Below, one piece after another: positions 15,885 through 25,401 of a stretch of 64,000 nt of DNA; within the stretch, counting starts at the first letter, position 1, and each line of letters begins with the position of its first letter. Below the pieces are notes generated by a model. That model was not told the DNA's origin. It made no database searches and saw only the letters and a list, made by a program, of their open reading frames with translations. The DNA comes from an uncultured Clostridia bacterium (GTDB lineage: Bacteria; Bacillota; Clostridia; Oscillospirales; Oscillospiraceae): the NCBI GenBank assembly GCA_947173485.1, contig CAMWFH010000009.1, positions 24,739-88,738 of the forward strand, read 5' to 3'. The position numbers were made by a program, and so were the translations under genes.

Positions 15885-15912
15885 ATCCAAATATCCTCCT
15901 TTTTGATCGGTC

Positions 15913-17424
15913 TTACTCGAACTTGGTGGCCAATTCCATGATGTTCTCCTGGGTGGCGTCGGGGCCGTCGATGAAGCCGGTGACCCGGCCATCGCACATG
16001 ACCATGATCCGGTCGCTCATGCCGATCAGCTCCGCCATCTCGCTGGAGATCATGATGATGCTCTTCCCCTGCTTGGCCAGCTCCGCGATGATGCAATAGA
16101 TCTCGTACTTGGCGCCCACGTCGATGCCGCGGGTGGGCTCGTCCAGAATCAGTACGTCCGGGTTATTGGCCAGCCACCGGCCGATCAGCACCTTCTGCTG
16201 GTTGCCGCCGGAGAGGGACTGGATCTGGGTCTTACTGGAGGGGGTCTTGATGTTCATCTTTGCCACGTTGTCCTGGACCAGCTGCTCCACCTTTTTGCCG
16301 TTGATATACACTCCAAAATCCAGATACTGCTTCAGGGAGGCGATGGAGATGTTGTCCGCGATGGAGAGGACGCCCATGATGCCGGTGGCCCGGCGGTCCT
16401 CGGTGAGCATGGCGATCCCCTGGTCGATGGCACTCTTAGGCCGGTTGATCTTCAGCTCCTCCCCCTTGTAGCTGATGCGGCCAGTGGTGTGGGAGCGGAT
16501 GCCGAATAGGCCCTCCATCAGCTCCGTCCGCTGGGCCCCCACCAGGCCGCCCACGCCTAGGATCTCGCCCTTGCGCAGCTCGAAATCCACATGGCGGAAA
16601 CTCTTGGGGTTGATGGAGGTGAAGTCCTCCACCTTGAAGACCACCTCGCCGGGCCGGTTCTCCCGCTTGGGGTAGAGGTTGGTCAATTCCCGGCCCACCA
16701 TCCGGGTGATGATCAGGTCAGTGGTCAGCTCCTTAGCGGGCCAGGTGCCCACATACTGACCGTCCCGCATGATGGTGACCTCGTCGCTGATCCGCAGGAT
16801 CTCGTCCATCTTGTGGGAGATGTACACGATGGATACGCCGTCCGCCTTCAAGTCCTCCACGATACGGAACAGGGCCTCCACCTCGTTCTGGGTCAGGGAG
16901 GAGGTGGGCTCGTCCAGGATCAGCACCTTGCAGTTGGCGCTGACGGCTTTGGCGATCTCCACCGACTGCATCTGGCTCACACTCAGCTCCCCCAGCATCT
17001 GATGGGGATCGAACTCCATGCGGACCTTCTTCAAAAGCTCCGCCGTGTCGGCGTACATCTTGTCGTGGTCCACGATCGGGATGAATCCCAGGGCCTTCTT
17101 CATGGGGTAGCGCCCCAGGAAGATGTTCTCCCCCACGGTGCGGGCCGGGATGGGCTGGAGCTCCTGGTGGACCATGGCGATGCCCATGTGCAGCGCCTCC
17201 ATGGGGTCGTGGATGGTCACCTTCTGCCCCTCGTAGTAGATCTCCCCCTCGTCCATCTTGTAGATGCCGAACATGCACTTCATCAAGGTGGACTTGCCGG
17301 CGCCGTTCTCGCCCATCAAGGCGTGGACCGTGCCGGGGCGCAGCTGGAGCTGGGCGTGGTCCAGGGCTTTTACGCCGGGAAAGGACTTACACACCCCCCG
17401 CATTTCCAAGCGGAATTCAGACAT
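15913..17424 (-). CDS. mglA: Sugar ABC transporter ATP-binding protein, two ABC domains
   Basis: 503 residues, duplicated nucleotide-binding domains. First: Walker A GENGAGKSTLMK near residue 38, LSVSQMQSVEIAKA as a degenerate signature, Walker B VLILDEPTSSL. Second: no good Walker A, as normal for this family, then LSGGNQQKVLIGRWL and VLILDEPTRGIDVGAKYEIY. That asymmetry is the MglA/RbsA hallmark. Start 17424 is preceded by an AGGAGGCC RBS. It lies between mglB and mglC, 28 bp before the latter. A 217-bp gap with two hairpins separates it from mglB. Confidence 0.93.
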   Translation of the reverse strand: MSEFRLEMRGVCKSFPGVKALDHAQLQLRPGTVHALMGENGAGKSTLMKCMFGIYKMDEGEIYYEGQKVTIHDPMEALHMGIAMVHQELQPIPARTVGENIFLGRYPMKKALGFIPIVDHDKMYADTAELLKKVRMEFDPHQMLGELSVSQMQSVEIAKAVSANCKVLILDEPTSSLTQNEVEALFRIVEDLKADGVSIVYISHKMDEILRISDEVTIMRDGQYVGTWPAKELTTDLIITRMVGRELTNLYPKRENRPGEVVFKVEDFTSINPKSFRHVDFELRKGEILGVGGLVGAQRTELMEGLFGIRSHTTGRISYKGEELKINRPKSAIDQGIAMLTEDRRATGIMGVLSIADNISIASLKQYLDFGVYINGKKVEQLVQDNVAKMNIKTPSSKTQIQSLSGGNQQKVLIGRWLANNPDVLILDEPTRGIDVGAKYEIYCIIAELAKQGKSIIMISSEMAELIGMSDRIMVMCDGRVTGFIDGPDATQENIMELATKFE

Positions 17425-17488
17425 ATAAGCAGGCCTCCTATTCTCACAAGATCTTGCCGCCTGCCGGCGGCGGGAACACACACGAACT

Positions 17489-17574
17489 GCCAACAAGCCA
17501 GGACGGACGCCCTGCCTTGTTGGCGGTCCGTGGATGCCTTGAAAAGAATGGGTGGGCCCGAAGGCCCACCCATT
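17489..17574 (-). other. Two hairpins in the mglB-mglA gap (expression-balance element)
   Basis: First met by the transcript is AATGGGTGGGCC (17547-17558) with its complement at 17563-17574 and loop CGAA; then GCCAACAAG (17489-17497) with its complement at 17516-17524. Stem-loops after a binding-protein gene often stabilise that mRNA and lower ATPase/permease output. Weak T-runs suggest partial termination at most. Confidence 0.55.
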
Positions 17575-17641
17575 TTGCTTTGGCAAATACGAGCCGTGTC
17601 GATCAAATGCCGGCTTTATTGAATTGCCTGTTTCCTATCGC

Positions 17642-18733
17642 TTACTTGAAGTAGTTGGCATCGACCTTCACATAGTCGACCCAGTAGTAGTTATCGATGG
17701 TCTCGCCGTTGAGCAGCTGGACAGCCACGTCCACGGCCTTGTGGGACTGACCGACATGGTCGTTCAGCACGGTACCGGTCATAGTGCCTTCCTTGATCAT
17801 CTTCTGGCAGTCCTCCAGAGCATCCACGCCCAGGAGCAGGATGTCCTCGCCCACCTTCCGGCCGGCCTGCTCGATGGCGGCAGCAGCGCCCAGCGCCATA
17901 CCATCGTTGTTGCAGAAGATGACATCGATCTTGTCGCCGTACTGGGTCAGAGCGTTCTGAGCGATCTGCTGGCCCTGGTTGGTGTCCCAGTTACCGATCT
18001 GGGCGGTCAGCTCCTCCACCTCGATGCCGGCATCGGTCAGAGCCTTGATGGAGTACTCGGTGCGGTACTGAGCGTCGGGGTTCTCGGGGTCGCCGATGAT
18101 CATGACATAGGAGACCTTGCCGTCGCCGTTCATGTCGCCCTTGTTGTCCAGGTCGCGGACGATCTCACCCTGGTAGGTGCCAGACTGACGGGCGTCAGCG
18201 CCGACGTAGCAGACGGTGGGGTTGTTGATGATGCCAGGATAGGCCTCGTCCAGGGTGTTGCCATCGGCGTCCACGCCCAGGGGCTCACGGTTGATCAGCA
18301 CCATGGGGATGCCGGCGTTCATGGCCAGGTCGATCAGGGTGTCGGCGGAAGAGGTCTGGACGGGGTTGCAGATGATCAGGTCCACGCCCTGGGTGATGAA
18401 ATTGTTGATCTGGTTGGTCTGCTCAGACATGTCGTTCTTGCCGTCCTGGATGCTGACCTGGTACTTGACGGTATCGGTCTCCAGGGTCTTGAAGTAGGCC
18501 TCCAGCTCGTTCCGGTACAGGGTCATGAAGTTGTCGTTGAACTGATAGATGGAGACGCCGACCTTATAGGTCTTGGCCTCGGTGTTGCTGGGCTTGTCGT
18601 CCGTGGGGGTCTGCTGGTCCTGGTCGGTGTTGGGGGTCTGCGGGTCGTTGCCCTTACCGTCGTCCTTGTTGCCGCAGGCAACGAGAGCGAAGACCATGGT
18701 GAGGGCGAGCAAGAGCGCAAGTACTTTCTTCAT
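17642..18733 (-). CDS. mglB: Galactose-type sugar-binding lipoprotein
   Basis: 363 residues. Signal peptide MKKVLALLLALTMVFALVAC with lipobox LVAC, so it is anchored outside the membrane. A linker rich in Asp, Pro, Thr and Gln (residues 25-55) leads to a periplasmic-binding-protein type 1 fold: YKVGVSIYQFNDNFMTLYRNEL, QTNQINNFITQGVDLIICNPV, GIPMVLINREP, DKIDVIFCNNDGMALGAAAA, and GVDALEDCQKMIKEGTMTGTVLND. These resemble MglB of the glucose/galactose group. RBS GAGGAGGAACC is next to start 18733. First gene of the operon and likely its most abundant product. Confidence 0.92.
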   Translation of the reverse strand: MKKVLALLLALTMVFALVACGNKDDGKGNDPQTPNTDQDQQTPTDDKPSNTEAKTYKVGVSIYQFNDNFMTLYRNELEAYFKTLETDTVKYQVSIQDGKNDMSEQTNQINNFITQGVDLIICNPVQTSSADTLIDLAMNAGIPMVLINREPLGVDADGNTLDEAYPGIINNPTVCYVGADARQSGTYQGEIVRDLDNKGDMNGDGKVSYVMIIGDPENPDAQYRTEYSIKALTDAGIEVEELTAQIGNWDTNQGQQIAQNALTQYGDKIDVIFCNNDGMALGAAAAIEQAGRKVGEDILLLGVDALEDCQKMIKEGTMTGTVLNDHVGQSHKAVDVAVQLLNGETIDNYYWVDYVKVDANYFK

Positions 18734-18787
18734 CGAATGGTTCCTCCTCAAAATTTTTCCACCTGGATCTTCCGCCAGGCGGTCCTT

Positions 18788-18834
18788 GGGAACGGGGGGA
18801 CCCCGTTCCCAGGCCAGGGAGGCGCGCCTCCCTG
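18788..18834 (-). promoter_or_regulatory. Stacked hairpins in the mgl leader RNA
   Basis: Perfect 20-bp palindrome 18815-18834 (half CAGGGAGGCG), then GGGAACGGGG (18788-18797) paired with 18801-18810 over a 3-base loop. Both lie between the likely start (about 18840) and mglB. Possible attenuator or 5' stabiliser; no T-run is present. Confidence 0.5.
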
Positions 18835-18846
18835 ACTGTGGTCACC

Positions 18847-18875
18847 ATTATACTCTATCCTGCTCTTTTTGAACA
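18847..18875 (-). promoter_or_regulatory. Candidate mgl operon promoter
   Basis: Minus-strand TATAAT at 18852-18847 with a poor -35 (TGTTCA, 18875-18870) 17 bases upstream, as expected for an activator-dependent promoter. The 399-bp gap 18734-19132 holds this promoter, the leader hairpins and the araC terminator, and no further gene that I can see. Confidence 0.45.
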
Positions 18876-19077
18876 TGGACTTTTTCGTCACCTGCATAGA
18901 AAATTTACGATAGTTTCCAGCTCCGCCGGGCGCGATCTGGTAAGATCGCCACGATCAGACAGAACTTTTTTGTCGTTTTGCATAGATGCGTCTTTTCTTA
19001 TTGCGCATTATTTAACAAAGTAACAGAAAAAATGCACCTGCAGATCGCCCTGCATCTCCCAGATCAAAGACCACCGC

Positions 19078-19113
19078 AAAAAAGCCCCGCCTGCTCCAGT
19101 GGAGAAGGCGGGG
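19078..19113 (-). terminator. Terminator of the AraC-family regulator gene
   Basis: Minus-strand CCCCGCCT/AGGCGGGG stem (19113 to 19085), then a run of six T (19083-19078). Confidence 0.8.
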
Positions 19114-19132
19114 GAACGCCTAGACGTTTTGA

Positions 19133-19987
19133 TCACTTTTCCTCTTCCTGCTTGGCAGCCTGCCGGGCGGCGAACTGCCGGGGAGACACGCCCTTGATGG
19201 CCTTGAAGGCTCGGGAGAAGTAGAAGGGGTCCTCAAAGCCTACGGAGTTGGAGATCTCCTGGATCGAGTAGGTGCTGTCGGTCAGGAGCATACAGGCCCG
19301 CTCGATCCGGTACTCCAGCAGGAAACGCTTGGGGGACATCTGGAACTGCCGCTTGAAGTTCCGGTAGAGGCTGGAGTGGCTCACCGCGGCGAAGTCAGCC
19401 AACTCCTCCACCGTGATCGGCTCCTCGAAGTGGGTCATGATGTAGTTAGCCACGCTCTTGGCGCAGTCGTTGCCAACGGCCCGGGGACCGGCGATCTTCT
19501 TCGCGTGCTCCACCAGGAAAGCGATGAGCAGATAGAGGTGGCCGGTGATGGCGGCATCCCGCCAGGTACCGGCGCCGTAGCTGGCATAAATGTTCTCTAA
19601 AAGTCCCACGATCTCCGGCGCGTAAAGGCCCCGCAGCACGGGCTCCTGGGGAGAAAAATCCATCTGATCTACATAGTGCTTGGCGTCGAGTCCGTCAAAG
19701 CCCACCCAGATATATTCCCAGGGATCCTTGCTGTCGGCGTAATAGTGGATGGAGGTGTCTGGATAGATCAGGAACGTGTCCCCGGCGGACAGCTCATAGC
19801 GCTTATTTTGGAGGATATAGACCCCTTTGCCGGAGATAACATGGTGGATCAGGTAGTGGTTGCGCACACCTGGGCCCCAGCTGTGGATCGGGGAGCATTG
19901 CTGACGGCCGGTGTTTTGGACATAGAGCGAGGCAGTCCGCCTTTCAAACTTGTAGGAATGCTTATATGCACTATATTTATCCATCAT
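19133..19987 (-). CDS. AraC-family transcriptional regulator
   Basis: About 284 residues. The N-terminal cupin of the AraC sugar-binding type (LIHHVISGKGVYIL, LSAGDTFLIYPDTSIHYYAD, WEYIWVGFDG) occupies residues 35-130. The C-terminal double HTH has YSIQEISNSVGFEDPFYFSRAFKAIKGVSPRQF. RBS AAAGGAGTG precedes ATG 19987; ATG 19984 is the alternative. It lies directly upstream of the mgl operon on the same strand, separated by a terminator, and is the natural candidate activator of mglB, matching that promoter's weak -35. Confidence 0.9.
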   Translation of the reverse strand: MMDKYSAYKHSYKFERRTASLYVQNTGRQQCSPIHSWGPGVRNHYLIHHVISGKGVYILQNKRYELSAGDTFLIYPDTSIHYYADSKDPWEYIWVGFDGLDAKHYVDQMDFSPQEPVLRGLYAPEIVGLLENIYASYGAGTWRDAAITGHLYLLIAFLVEHAKKIAGPRAVGNDCAKSVANYIMTHFEEPITVEELADFAAVSHSSLYRNFKRQFQMSPKRFLLEYRIERACMLLTDSTYSIQEISNSVGFEDPFYFSRAFKAIKGVSPRQFAARQAAKQEEEK

Positions 19988-20084
19988 CAACACTCCTTTC
20001 TGTATCAAAATGTCCGTTCCCGCCTCCTTCCGCAGCAGCGGAGGGGCCGAAACATGGGGCAGCAGGCAGACCAGGGGTACTTAT

Positions 20085-20113
20085 AGCATATCAACAGAAA
20101 GACAAAATGTCAA
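20085..20113 (-). promoter_or_regulatory. Promoter of the AraC-family gene
   Basis: Minus-strand consensus TTGACA (20113-20108), 17-base spacer, TATGCT (20090-20085); the leader is about 90 bases. The rest of the gap 19988-20335 holds only the acsB-end hairpin at 20295-20323. Confidence 0.6.
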
Positions 20114-20294
20114 GGAAAACCGCACACATACAGGGCAAAAGTGGTGACTTTGCACGAAAAATGCAGGAATGCTGACGGTTTAGCCCAGGCCCCTTTTGCG
20201 GGGGAGACGCCGAAAACCTCCATTGGAAGAAGAAGGGAACAGCCGTCTCGCTGCCGGCGGCGGGGCGGCCGGGTGTCCGCACAGGAAAGACAAT

Positions 20295-20323
20295 GGGACC
20301 TGCCGCGAAGCACGGCAGGTCCC
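20295..20323 (-). terminator. Hairpin after acsB
   Basis: Perfect 11-bp stem, GGGACCTGCCG (20295-20305) with 20313-20323, 7-base loop. The minus-strand tail is only moderately T-rich (ATTGTCTTTCC). Confidence 0.65.
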
Positions 20324-20335
20324 AAGAGCAGGTCC

Positions 20336-22492
20336 TTACATCAGGGGGTCTAAGCCCAGAGCGGGATGGCCCTTCTCGGTGAGGAAGGTCATCAGGGTCT
20401 CCGGGTCCTCGGCGATGGTCTCATCGCCGATCATATCACAGAAGTTCTCGATGCCGTAGAGCTCCTTGGCGGACTGGTTCACCTTCTCGGCCACCTGGTC
20501 CTTCAGGGCCTTGGGCATCCAGACGATGCGCTCTAAGCCGCCCTCGGCCTTCATGAACTTCTTGGAGGCGATAAAGTGCTTGCCGTGGCCCATGAAGCCG
20601 GGGGTCTGGACGCCGCCGCCGGTCATGGAGGCCATCTCGGAGAAGGTCATGCCCAGGGGGGTCATGCCCGCGTGCTCACGGTTGACGATGACCACGCCGT
20701 TGGAGAAGGGCTCGATGCCGCAGATGCACTCGAAGCAGCCGCAGGAGGTCATGGGGTCCTCCATGATGGAGTACAGGGTGACGCTCTCCAGGGCGCCCTG
20801 GGAGTACTTGTTGACGGCGGCGTTCACGTCCTCCCAGCGGCCGATGTTCTCATCGATCAGGCCGCCCTTGGTGACGATCTGGCAGGGGCCGTTGGGGTCC
20901 AGCTCATTGGTGGCCTTGGCGTCCAGCCAGCTCACGGCGCCGCACAGGCCCAGACGCTCGGGGGTGACGATGCAGACGTGGCTGGGGGAGAAGGACTGGC
21001 AGAGGATGCAGGTATAGAACACGTCCACGTTCTCATCGGTGAGGCTCAGCAGGCGCTCGTCCCGCTTGTCGTAGGCGGGGGTGGCCACCTCGTGGCGGTA
21101 CTTGGCGGCAGCCTCGGGGTCGGTGATGATGGTCACCTGGCACTTGTCGATCACCGCGTCATAGTCGCTCTTCAGCTTGGTGTAGAGGACCTCGGCGAAA
21201 TGCTTCAGCCGCAGGCCGTTCTCAAAGGCACTCTTGCTGATACGGATGCGGATCATATCCCGCTGGCCGGTGTGCATGACGCCCTCCATGCAGTTGATAT
21301 AGGCATGGAACTTCCGCTCAAAGACGCTCTCGAAGTCGGACTGCATATTGCGCCCGCCCACCTCGGCGACGATGACGAAGTCGTTCTTACTGCCCACGTC
21401 CATCTGGTCCACATCGGGGCCGATGAGGGTGAACTTGTGGTCCTCGATCTCGGAGGCGTCCAGCATCCGCACCAGCTCCAGGCCGGTCTTGCGGGAACCG
21501 TCGAACTCCACCTGCATATCGCCCCGGCGGACGATCTCGCCCTCGAAGGCGGAGGCGAAGGCCACGGGGATATCCATCTTGGTGATCTTGATCTTGATGT
21601 CCCGGGCCTCCAGGGAGGTGGCGTTGAACTGGCTGACATCGGGCTGGATGATGATGGACTTGGGCACCCGGAACATATTGTTCTCCTCGGTGTCGTTGGT
21701 GACCACCGGGAAGCCCAGCTGGATGGCGCCGGCGCCGCAGGCCACGGTCATATCGTCCACGGGCGCGAAAGCGTTGACGAAGGCAAAGACGCGCTCCATG
21801 GTGTAGCGCCACATGCCCTCATAGTCTCCCGGCTCCTTGTTGCCGAAGATCAGGGCCGCCCGGAGAGCCACACTGACCACATGGGCCACGCTGGACAGCT
21901 CATGGCCCAGGGCCACGATCCGGCGGGGGAAGCCCATGGCCAGGCCCTGCTGGACGCACTGGTCGATGATGCCGCCCACTAGGGTGACGAAGATGCCCTG
22001 CTCCTGGTACTGCTTCACCAGGGCCACGCCCTCCTCGGCGGAGGGAGCGGGGCCGATGATGACGGCCACGCCGGGGATGTCCCGAGTCACCAGGGGCACG
22101 CCCAGCTCACGGACCTGGGCATCGGTGAAGTGGCCCATGACAGGCTCCTCGTAGGGGCAGCCGCCGTGGGTGGCCCACTTCATCAGCTCGATCATCTCGG
22201 CGCTGAGGGCGGTGGCTACGCCGGAGGTGAAGATATCCTTGGTGCGGTTATTGCGGGTCATGAAGGCACGGATCTCATTCTCCAGGGCGGCCTTGGCCTC
22301 GCCTACGGTGGCGATCTTCTTGCCGGTCATGGCATAAAAGCAGGGCAGGGAGTAAGCGGTATCGCCAAAGGTAGCGGGGGCGTCGGGGCCCAGCTTGGCG
22401 ACAGCCTCGGCCACGGCCTTCTCGGCCAGGGCATACATCTCGTCGTTGCCTGCGAAAACGCGCTCAAATAATGTTTTCACGAAGTGCTTCAC
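20336..22492 (-). CDS. acsB: Acetyl-CoA synthase (CODH/ACS complex, ACS subunit)
   Basis: 718 residues. It joins CO, a methyl group from the corrinoid protein and CoA into acetyl-CoA at the Ni-Ni-Fe4S4 A-cluster. The cluster ligands are visible: FYTCILCQSF, then SHVC and LGLCGA, and the C-G-C of SCGCFECICG, whose backbone and thiolates hold the distal nickel. The N-terminal third (DIPGVAVIIGPAPSAEEG, GFPVVTNDTEEN) is the CODH-interacting domain. This is the last gene of cooS-cooC-acsB. The corrinoid/Fe-S subunits (acsC, acsD) and methyltransferase (acsE) are not in the window. It shows that the organism has at least the carbonyl branch of the Wood-Ljungdahl pathway. Confidence 0.95.
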   Translation of the reverse strand: MKHFVKTLFERVFAGNDEMYALAEKAVAEAVAKLGPDAPATFGDTAYSLPCFYAMTGKKIATVGEAKAALENEIRAFMTRNNRTKDIFTSGVATALSAEMIELMKWATHGGCPYEEPVMGHFTDAQVRELGVPLVTRDIPGVAVIIGPAPSAEEGVALVKQYQEQGIFVTLVGGIIDQCVQQGLAMGFPRRIVALGHELSSVAHVVSVALRAALIFGNKEPGDYEGMWRYTMERVFAFVNAFAPVDDMTVACGAGAIQLGFPVVTNDTEENNMFRVPKSIIIQPDVSQFNATSLEARDIKIKITKMDIPVAFASAFEGEIVRRGDMQVEFDGSRKTGLELVRMLDASEIEDHKFTLIGPDVDQMDVGSKNDFVIVAEVGGRNMQSDFESVFERKFHAYINCMEGVMHTGQRDMIRIRISKSAFENGLRLKHFAEVLYTKLKSDYDAVIDKCQVTIITDPEAAAKYRHEVATPAYDKRDERLLSLTDENVDVFYTCILCQSFSPSHVCIVTPERLGLCGAVSWLDAKATNELDPNGPCQIVTKGGLIDENIGRWEDVNAAVNKYSQGALESVTLYSIMEDPMTSCGCFECICGIEPFSNGVVIVNREHAGMTPLGMTFSEMASMTGGGVQTPGFMGHGKHFIASKKFMKAEGGLERIVWMPKALKDQVAEKVNQSAKELYGIENFCDMIGDETIAEDPETLMTFLTEKGHPALGLDPLM

Positions 22493-22538
22493 TCCTTTAT
22501 TTAGAGTCTATATGATTTTTCAGTAGAACGATCTTCTC

Positions 22539-23306
22539 TCATTCCCCGGAGTCCATCCGGGCCTTGATTGCCCGGATCTCCTCCACGGCAGCGGGGCTGT
22601 AGTCGTAGGGAGACTGGCCGTGGCGGTCGGCGGAGATGACGTCGGTGTCGTAGTGGATCATCCCCAGCAGGTCCTCCGCCGGGATGCGCTCCCGGATGAA
22701 GGCCTCGTCCTTCTCGTCCCGGACCTTGTTGGCCACCACCCGGACCTGGGTGACGCCGATATCCTTTGCCAGCTCCTTGATGCGGGCATAGGTCTGGATG
22801 CTCCTGGCTCCCGGCTCGATGACCACCACGAATTGGTCCATGACGCTGGCGGTGCCCCGGCCCAGGTGCTCCAGGCCGGCCTCCATGTCCATGATCACCA
22901 CATCGTCCCGCCGGAGGACCAGGTTGGAGAGGATGGCCTTCAGCATCACATGCTCCGGGCAGACGCACCCGGTACCGCCAGTGTCTACCGTGCCCATCAC
23001 CAGCAGCTTCACCCCGTTCACGTCCCGGCTCAGCTTGTCGGGCAGGTCGTCGATCTTGGGGTTCAGCTTATAGAAGGTGTTGCTCTCGTTGGCGGCGGTC
23101 CGCTCCTTGGCCAGCTCCTTCATCTTCGATACCGGGAGGATGCCGTTGACCTCCTCCTCCGTGAGCCCCAGGGCCAGCCCCAGGTTGGCGTCCGGGTCCA
23201 CGTCGGCGGCCAGGACGGTCCGTCCCTCCGCGGCGTAGAGCCGGGCTAAGGTGGATGCGAAGGTGGTCTTGCCCACCCCGCCCTTGCCGGTGATCGCGAC
23301 CTTCAT
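22539..23306 (-). CDS. cooC: CODH nickel-insertion accessory ATPase (CooC/AcsF type)
   Basis: 255 residues, MinD/ParA-like ATPase. Deviant Walker A GKGGVGKTTFAS at residue 7, ADVDPDANLGLALG switch I, and DDVVIMDMEAGLEHLGRG Walker B region. The CVC pair in TGGTGCVCPEH near residue 113 is the metal-binding C-x-C of CooC proteins, which dimerise around nickel and load the CODH C-cluster (AcsF serves ACS). It lies between the two enzymes it may mature, about 47 bp before acsB and 93 bp after cooS, so CooC and AcsF roles are both possible. Confidence 0.93.
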   Translation of the reverse strand: MKVAITGKGGVGKTTFASTLARLYAAEGRTVLAADVDPDANLGLALGLTEEEVNGILPVSKMKELAKERTAANESNTFYKLNPKIDDLPDKLSRDVNGVKLLVMGTVDTGGTGCVCPEHVMLKAILSNLVLRRDDVVIMDMEAGLEHLGRGTASVMDQFVVVIEPGARSIQTYARIKELAKDIGVTQVRVVANKVRDEKDEAFIRERIPAEDLLGMIHYDTDVISADRHGQSPYDYSPAAVEEIRAIKARMDSGE

Positions 23307-23399
23307 CTCTCATACCTCCAGGGAAACAAATCGGATCTTTGCGTTTTTGCGGTCTTTACGCGATACTCCTCTTTTTATCCAAAAGAAAAGTATGTAGAC

Positions 23400-25289
23400 T
23401 CAGATGCCCAGCGCCGCGCGCTTGGCCTCGATGGCCTCGATCATCTTATCGCCCAGCTTCTCGATATCCAGCTCGACCGTATACTTGGCCTCGACCCAGT
23501 CCTTCACGCCGTGGTCGCCCTGGAGCAGCTCGGTGACCTCGGTGGAGCCCTTAGTGTAGGGATCCACGCCCAGGTAGGTGTCGATGCCGGTGGCCACGAC
23601 GTAGTTGCCGATGGACACGGCCTTCTCGCTCATCCACTCGGGGGCGCAGCCCACCAGGGGGATCTGGGAGATGTTCCAGCCGGAGTCCTTGGCGATATCG
23701 CTGGCCAGAATCATCATACGGGAGATATCCACGCAGGAGCCCATATGCAGCACCGGGGGGATGCCCACCAGGTCGCAGACCCGCTTCAGGCCGTCGCCGC
23801 AGAGCTCCTTGGCCTCCTTGTCCATCAGGCCCGCTTTAGCGGCCGCCTGGGCGGCGCAGCCGGAGACCACCAGGATGATATCGTTGGCCAGCATCTTCTT
23901 CATCAGCTCGATGTGGGCGGTGTCAGGCCGGACCTTGGGGTTGTTGCAGCCCACGAAGGCGATGGCGCCCCGGAGCACGCCGGACTTGACGCACTCCACC
24001 AGGGGCTTGGTGGTGCCGGTGATGTCCACATGGGAGTTGGTCACGCCGTCCAGGCACTTCTTGATGGCCTCCACGGAGTAGCCCACGGTGGCGTTGCTCT
24101 TCAGGTCGGGGATATGGATCAGATCCTGGTTGCGGTTGACGAAGTTCTCCACGGCCATGCGGACGATCTGCTTGGCGTTCTCGCCGGCGGTCTCCTCGTT
24201 GAAGTGGATGAACTCGCTGTCGGGCATCCGGGCGATCTCGGAGGTGGTGACGAACTTGGTGTGGAAGCACTTAGAGAGGGGGCCCAGAGCGGGGAAGATG
24301 CACTGGACATCCACCACGATGGCCTCGCAGGCCCCGGTGAGGACCACGTTCTCCTGCTGGAGGAAGTTGCCGGCCATGGGGATGCCGTGGCGCATGGCCA
24401 CCTCGTTGGCGGTGCAGCAGACGCCGCAGATGTTGATGCCCTTGGCGCCCTTCTCCTTGGCTAGGGCGATCATCTCGGGATCCTGGGCGTAGAACACGAT
24501 CATCTCGGACAGGGAAGGGTCGTGGCCGTGGACCACGATGTTCACCATGTCCTTCTCCATCACGCCCAGGTTGGCGGTGGTGTCCACCGGCTTGGGGGTG
24601 CCGAACAGCACGTCAGAGAACTCGGTGCCGCACATGGACCCGCCCCAGCCGTCGCACAGGCCGGCCCGCAGGGACTGGCGGATCAAAGCCTCCGGCAGGG
24701 AAGAGCAGCCCATATGGGTCATATGCAGGGACTGGGAGACCTCCCGGTCGATGGCCCGGGGCTCGATGCCCGCGTCATGCCACAGCTTCCGGGTGTGCTC
24801 CGGGGCCCGGGAGAGGAAGCGCTGGATGCCGAAGGGCTTGCCGTACTCCATCAGAGCGGTCTCGGCCACCTCATGGGCCAGGTCGTAGATGTCCTTGCCC
24901 TCGGTCTCGATGCCCCACTCGCCGGCGATCCTCTTCAGCTTCTCGGGGTCCTTCACGGTGTAGTTGCCGCCCTCCTTGGTCTGGTAGAGGGTGTGGCAGA
25001 TGCTCCGGCCGTGGTCGGAGTGGGTGGCGGCGCCGCCGGCGGTGAAACGGAGGTAGTTGCGGGCGACGATGCCGTGGACATCGCAGCCGCAGATGCCCCG
25101 GGGGGCCTTGGAGGTGATCCGGCAGGGGCCCATAGAGCAGATGCGGCAGCAGACGCCCTCCTCGCCGAATTTGCAGTGGGGAGTCTGGTTCTTCACCCGC
25201 TGCTGCCAGGAGTCCGCGCCCACCTGGCGCCCGGTCTCTAACAGGCGCTCGGTAGCGGCTTCCATTTGCTCGACTGTGATCAGCTTCAT
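23400..25289 (-). CDS. cooS: Anaerobic carbon-monoxide dehydrogenase catalytic subunit
   Basis: 629 residues, Ni-Fe CODH interconverting CO and CO2. The N-terminal cysteines of the D- and B-clusters are in EEGVCCRICSMGPCRI and GICGCDVHG. The C-cluster region includes HMTHMGCSS, CGVCCTANE, CIFPAL, VGCNNP, VSGCAAQAAAK and the late HMGSCVDISRM with a Ni-ligand Cys. Length matches CooS/AcsA. First gene of the operon, with promoter at 25402-25430. In acetyl-CoA synthesis the CO made here tunnels to AcsB. Confidence 0.95.
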   Translation of the reverse strand: MKLITVEQMEAATERLLETGRQVGADSWQQRVKNQTPHCKFGEEGVCCRICSMGPCRITSKAPRGICGCDVHGIVARNYLRFTAGGAATHSDHGRSICHTLYQTKEGGNYTVKDPEKLKRIAGEWGIETEGKDIYDLAHEVAETALMEYGKPFGIQRFLSRAPEHTRKLWHDAGIEPRAIDREVSQSLHMTHMGCSSLPEALIRQSLRAGLCDGWGGSMCGTEFSDVLFGTPKPVDTTANLGVMEKDMVNIVVHGHDPSLSEMIVFYAQDPEMIALAKEKGAKGINICGVCCTANEVAMRHGIPMAGNFLQQENVVLTGACEAIVVDVQCIFPALGPLSKCFHTKFVTTSEIARMPDSEFIHFNEETAGENAKQIVRMAVENFVNRNQDLIHIPDLKSNATVGYSVEAIKKCLDGVTNSHVDITGTTKPLVECVKSGVLRGAIAFVGCNNPKVRPDTAHIELMKKMLANDIILVVSGCAAQAAAKAGLMDKEAKELCGDGLKRVCDLVGIPPVLHMGSCVDISRMMILASDIAKDSGWNISQIPLVGCAPEWMSEKAVSIGNYVVATGIDTYLGVDPYTKGSTEVTELLQGDHGVKDWVEAKYTVELDIEKLGDKMIEAIEAKRAALGI

Positions 25290-25401
25290 AAAATGCCTCT
25301 TGCTGAAAGCAGGAGTTGCCGCCCGCTTTCAAACGCTCCTTTCCTTATGAATTAAATTGAGTCATCCGGTCATGTCATACTTTTCACAAAGCATTGCAAA
25401 T

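Noticed and set aside
20576..21982. Plus-strand open frame of 468 codons opposite acsB
   Set aside because: Shadow of acsB in G+C-rich DNA; low-complexity Gly/His/Asp/Val composition and no recognisable domain.
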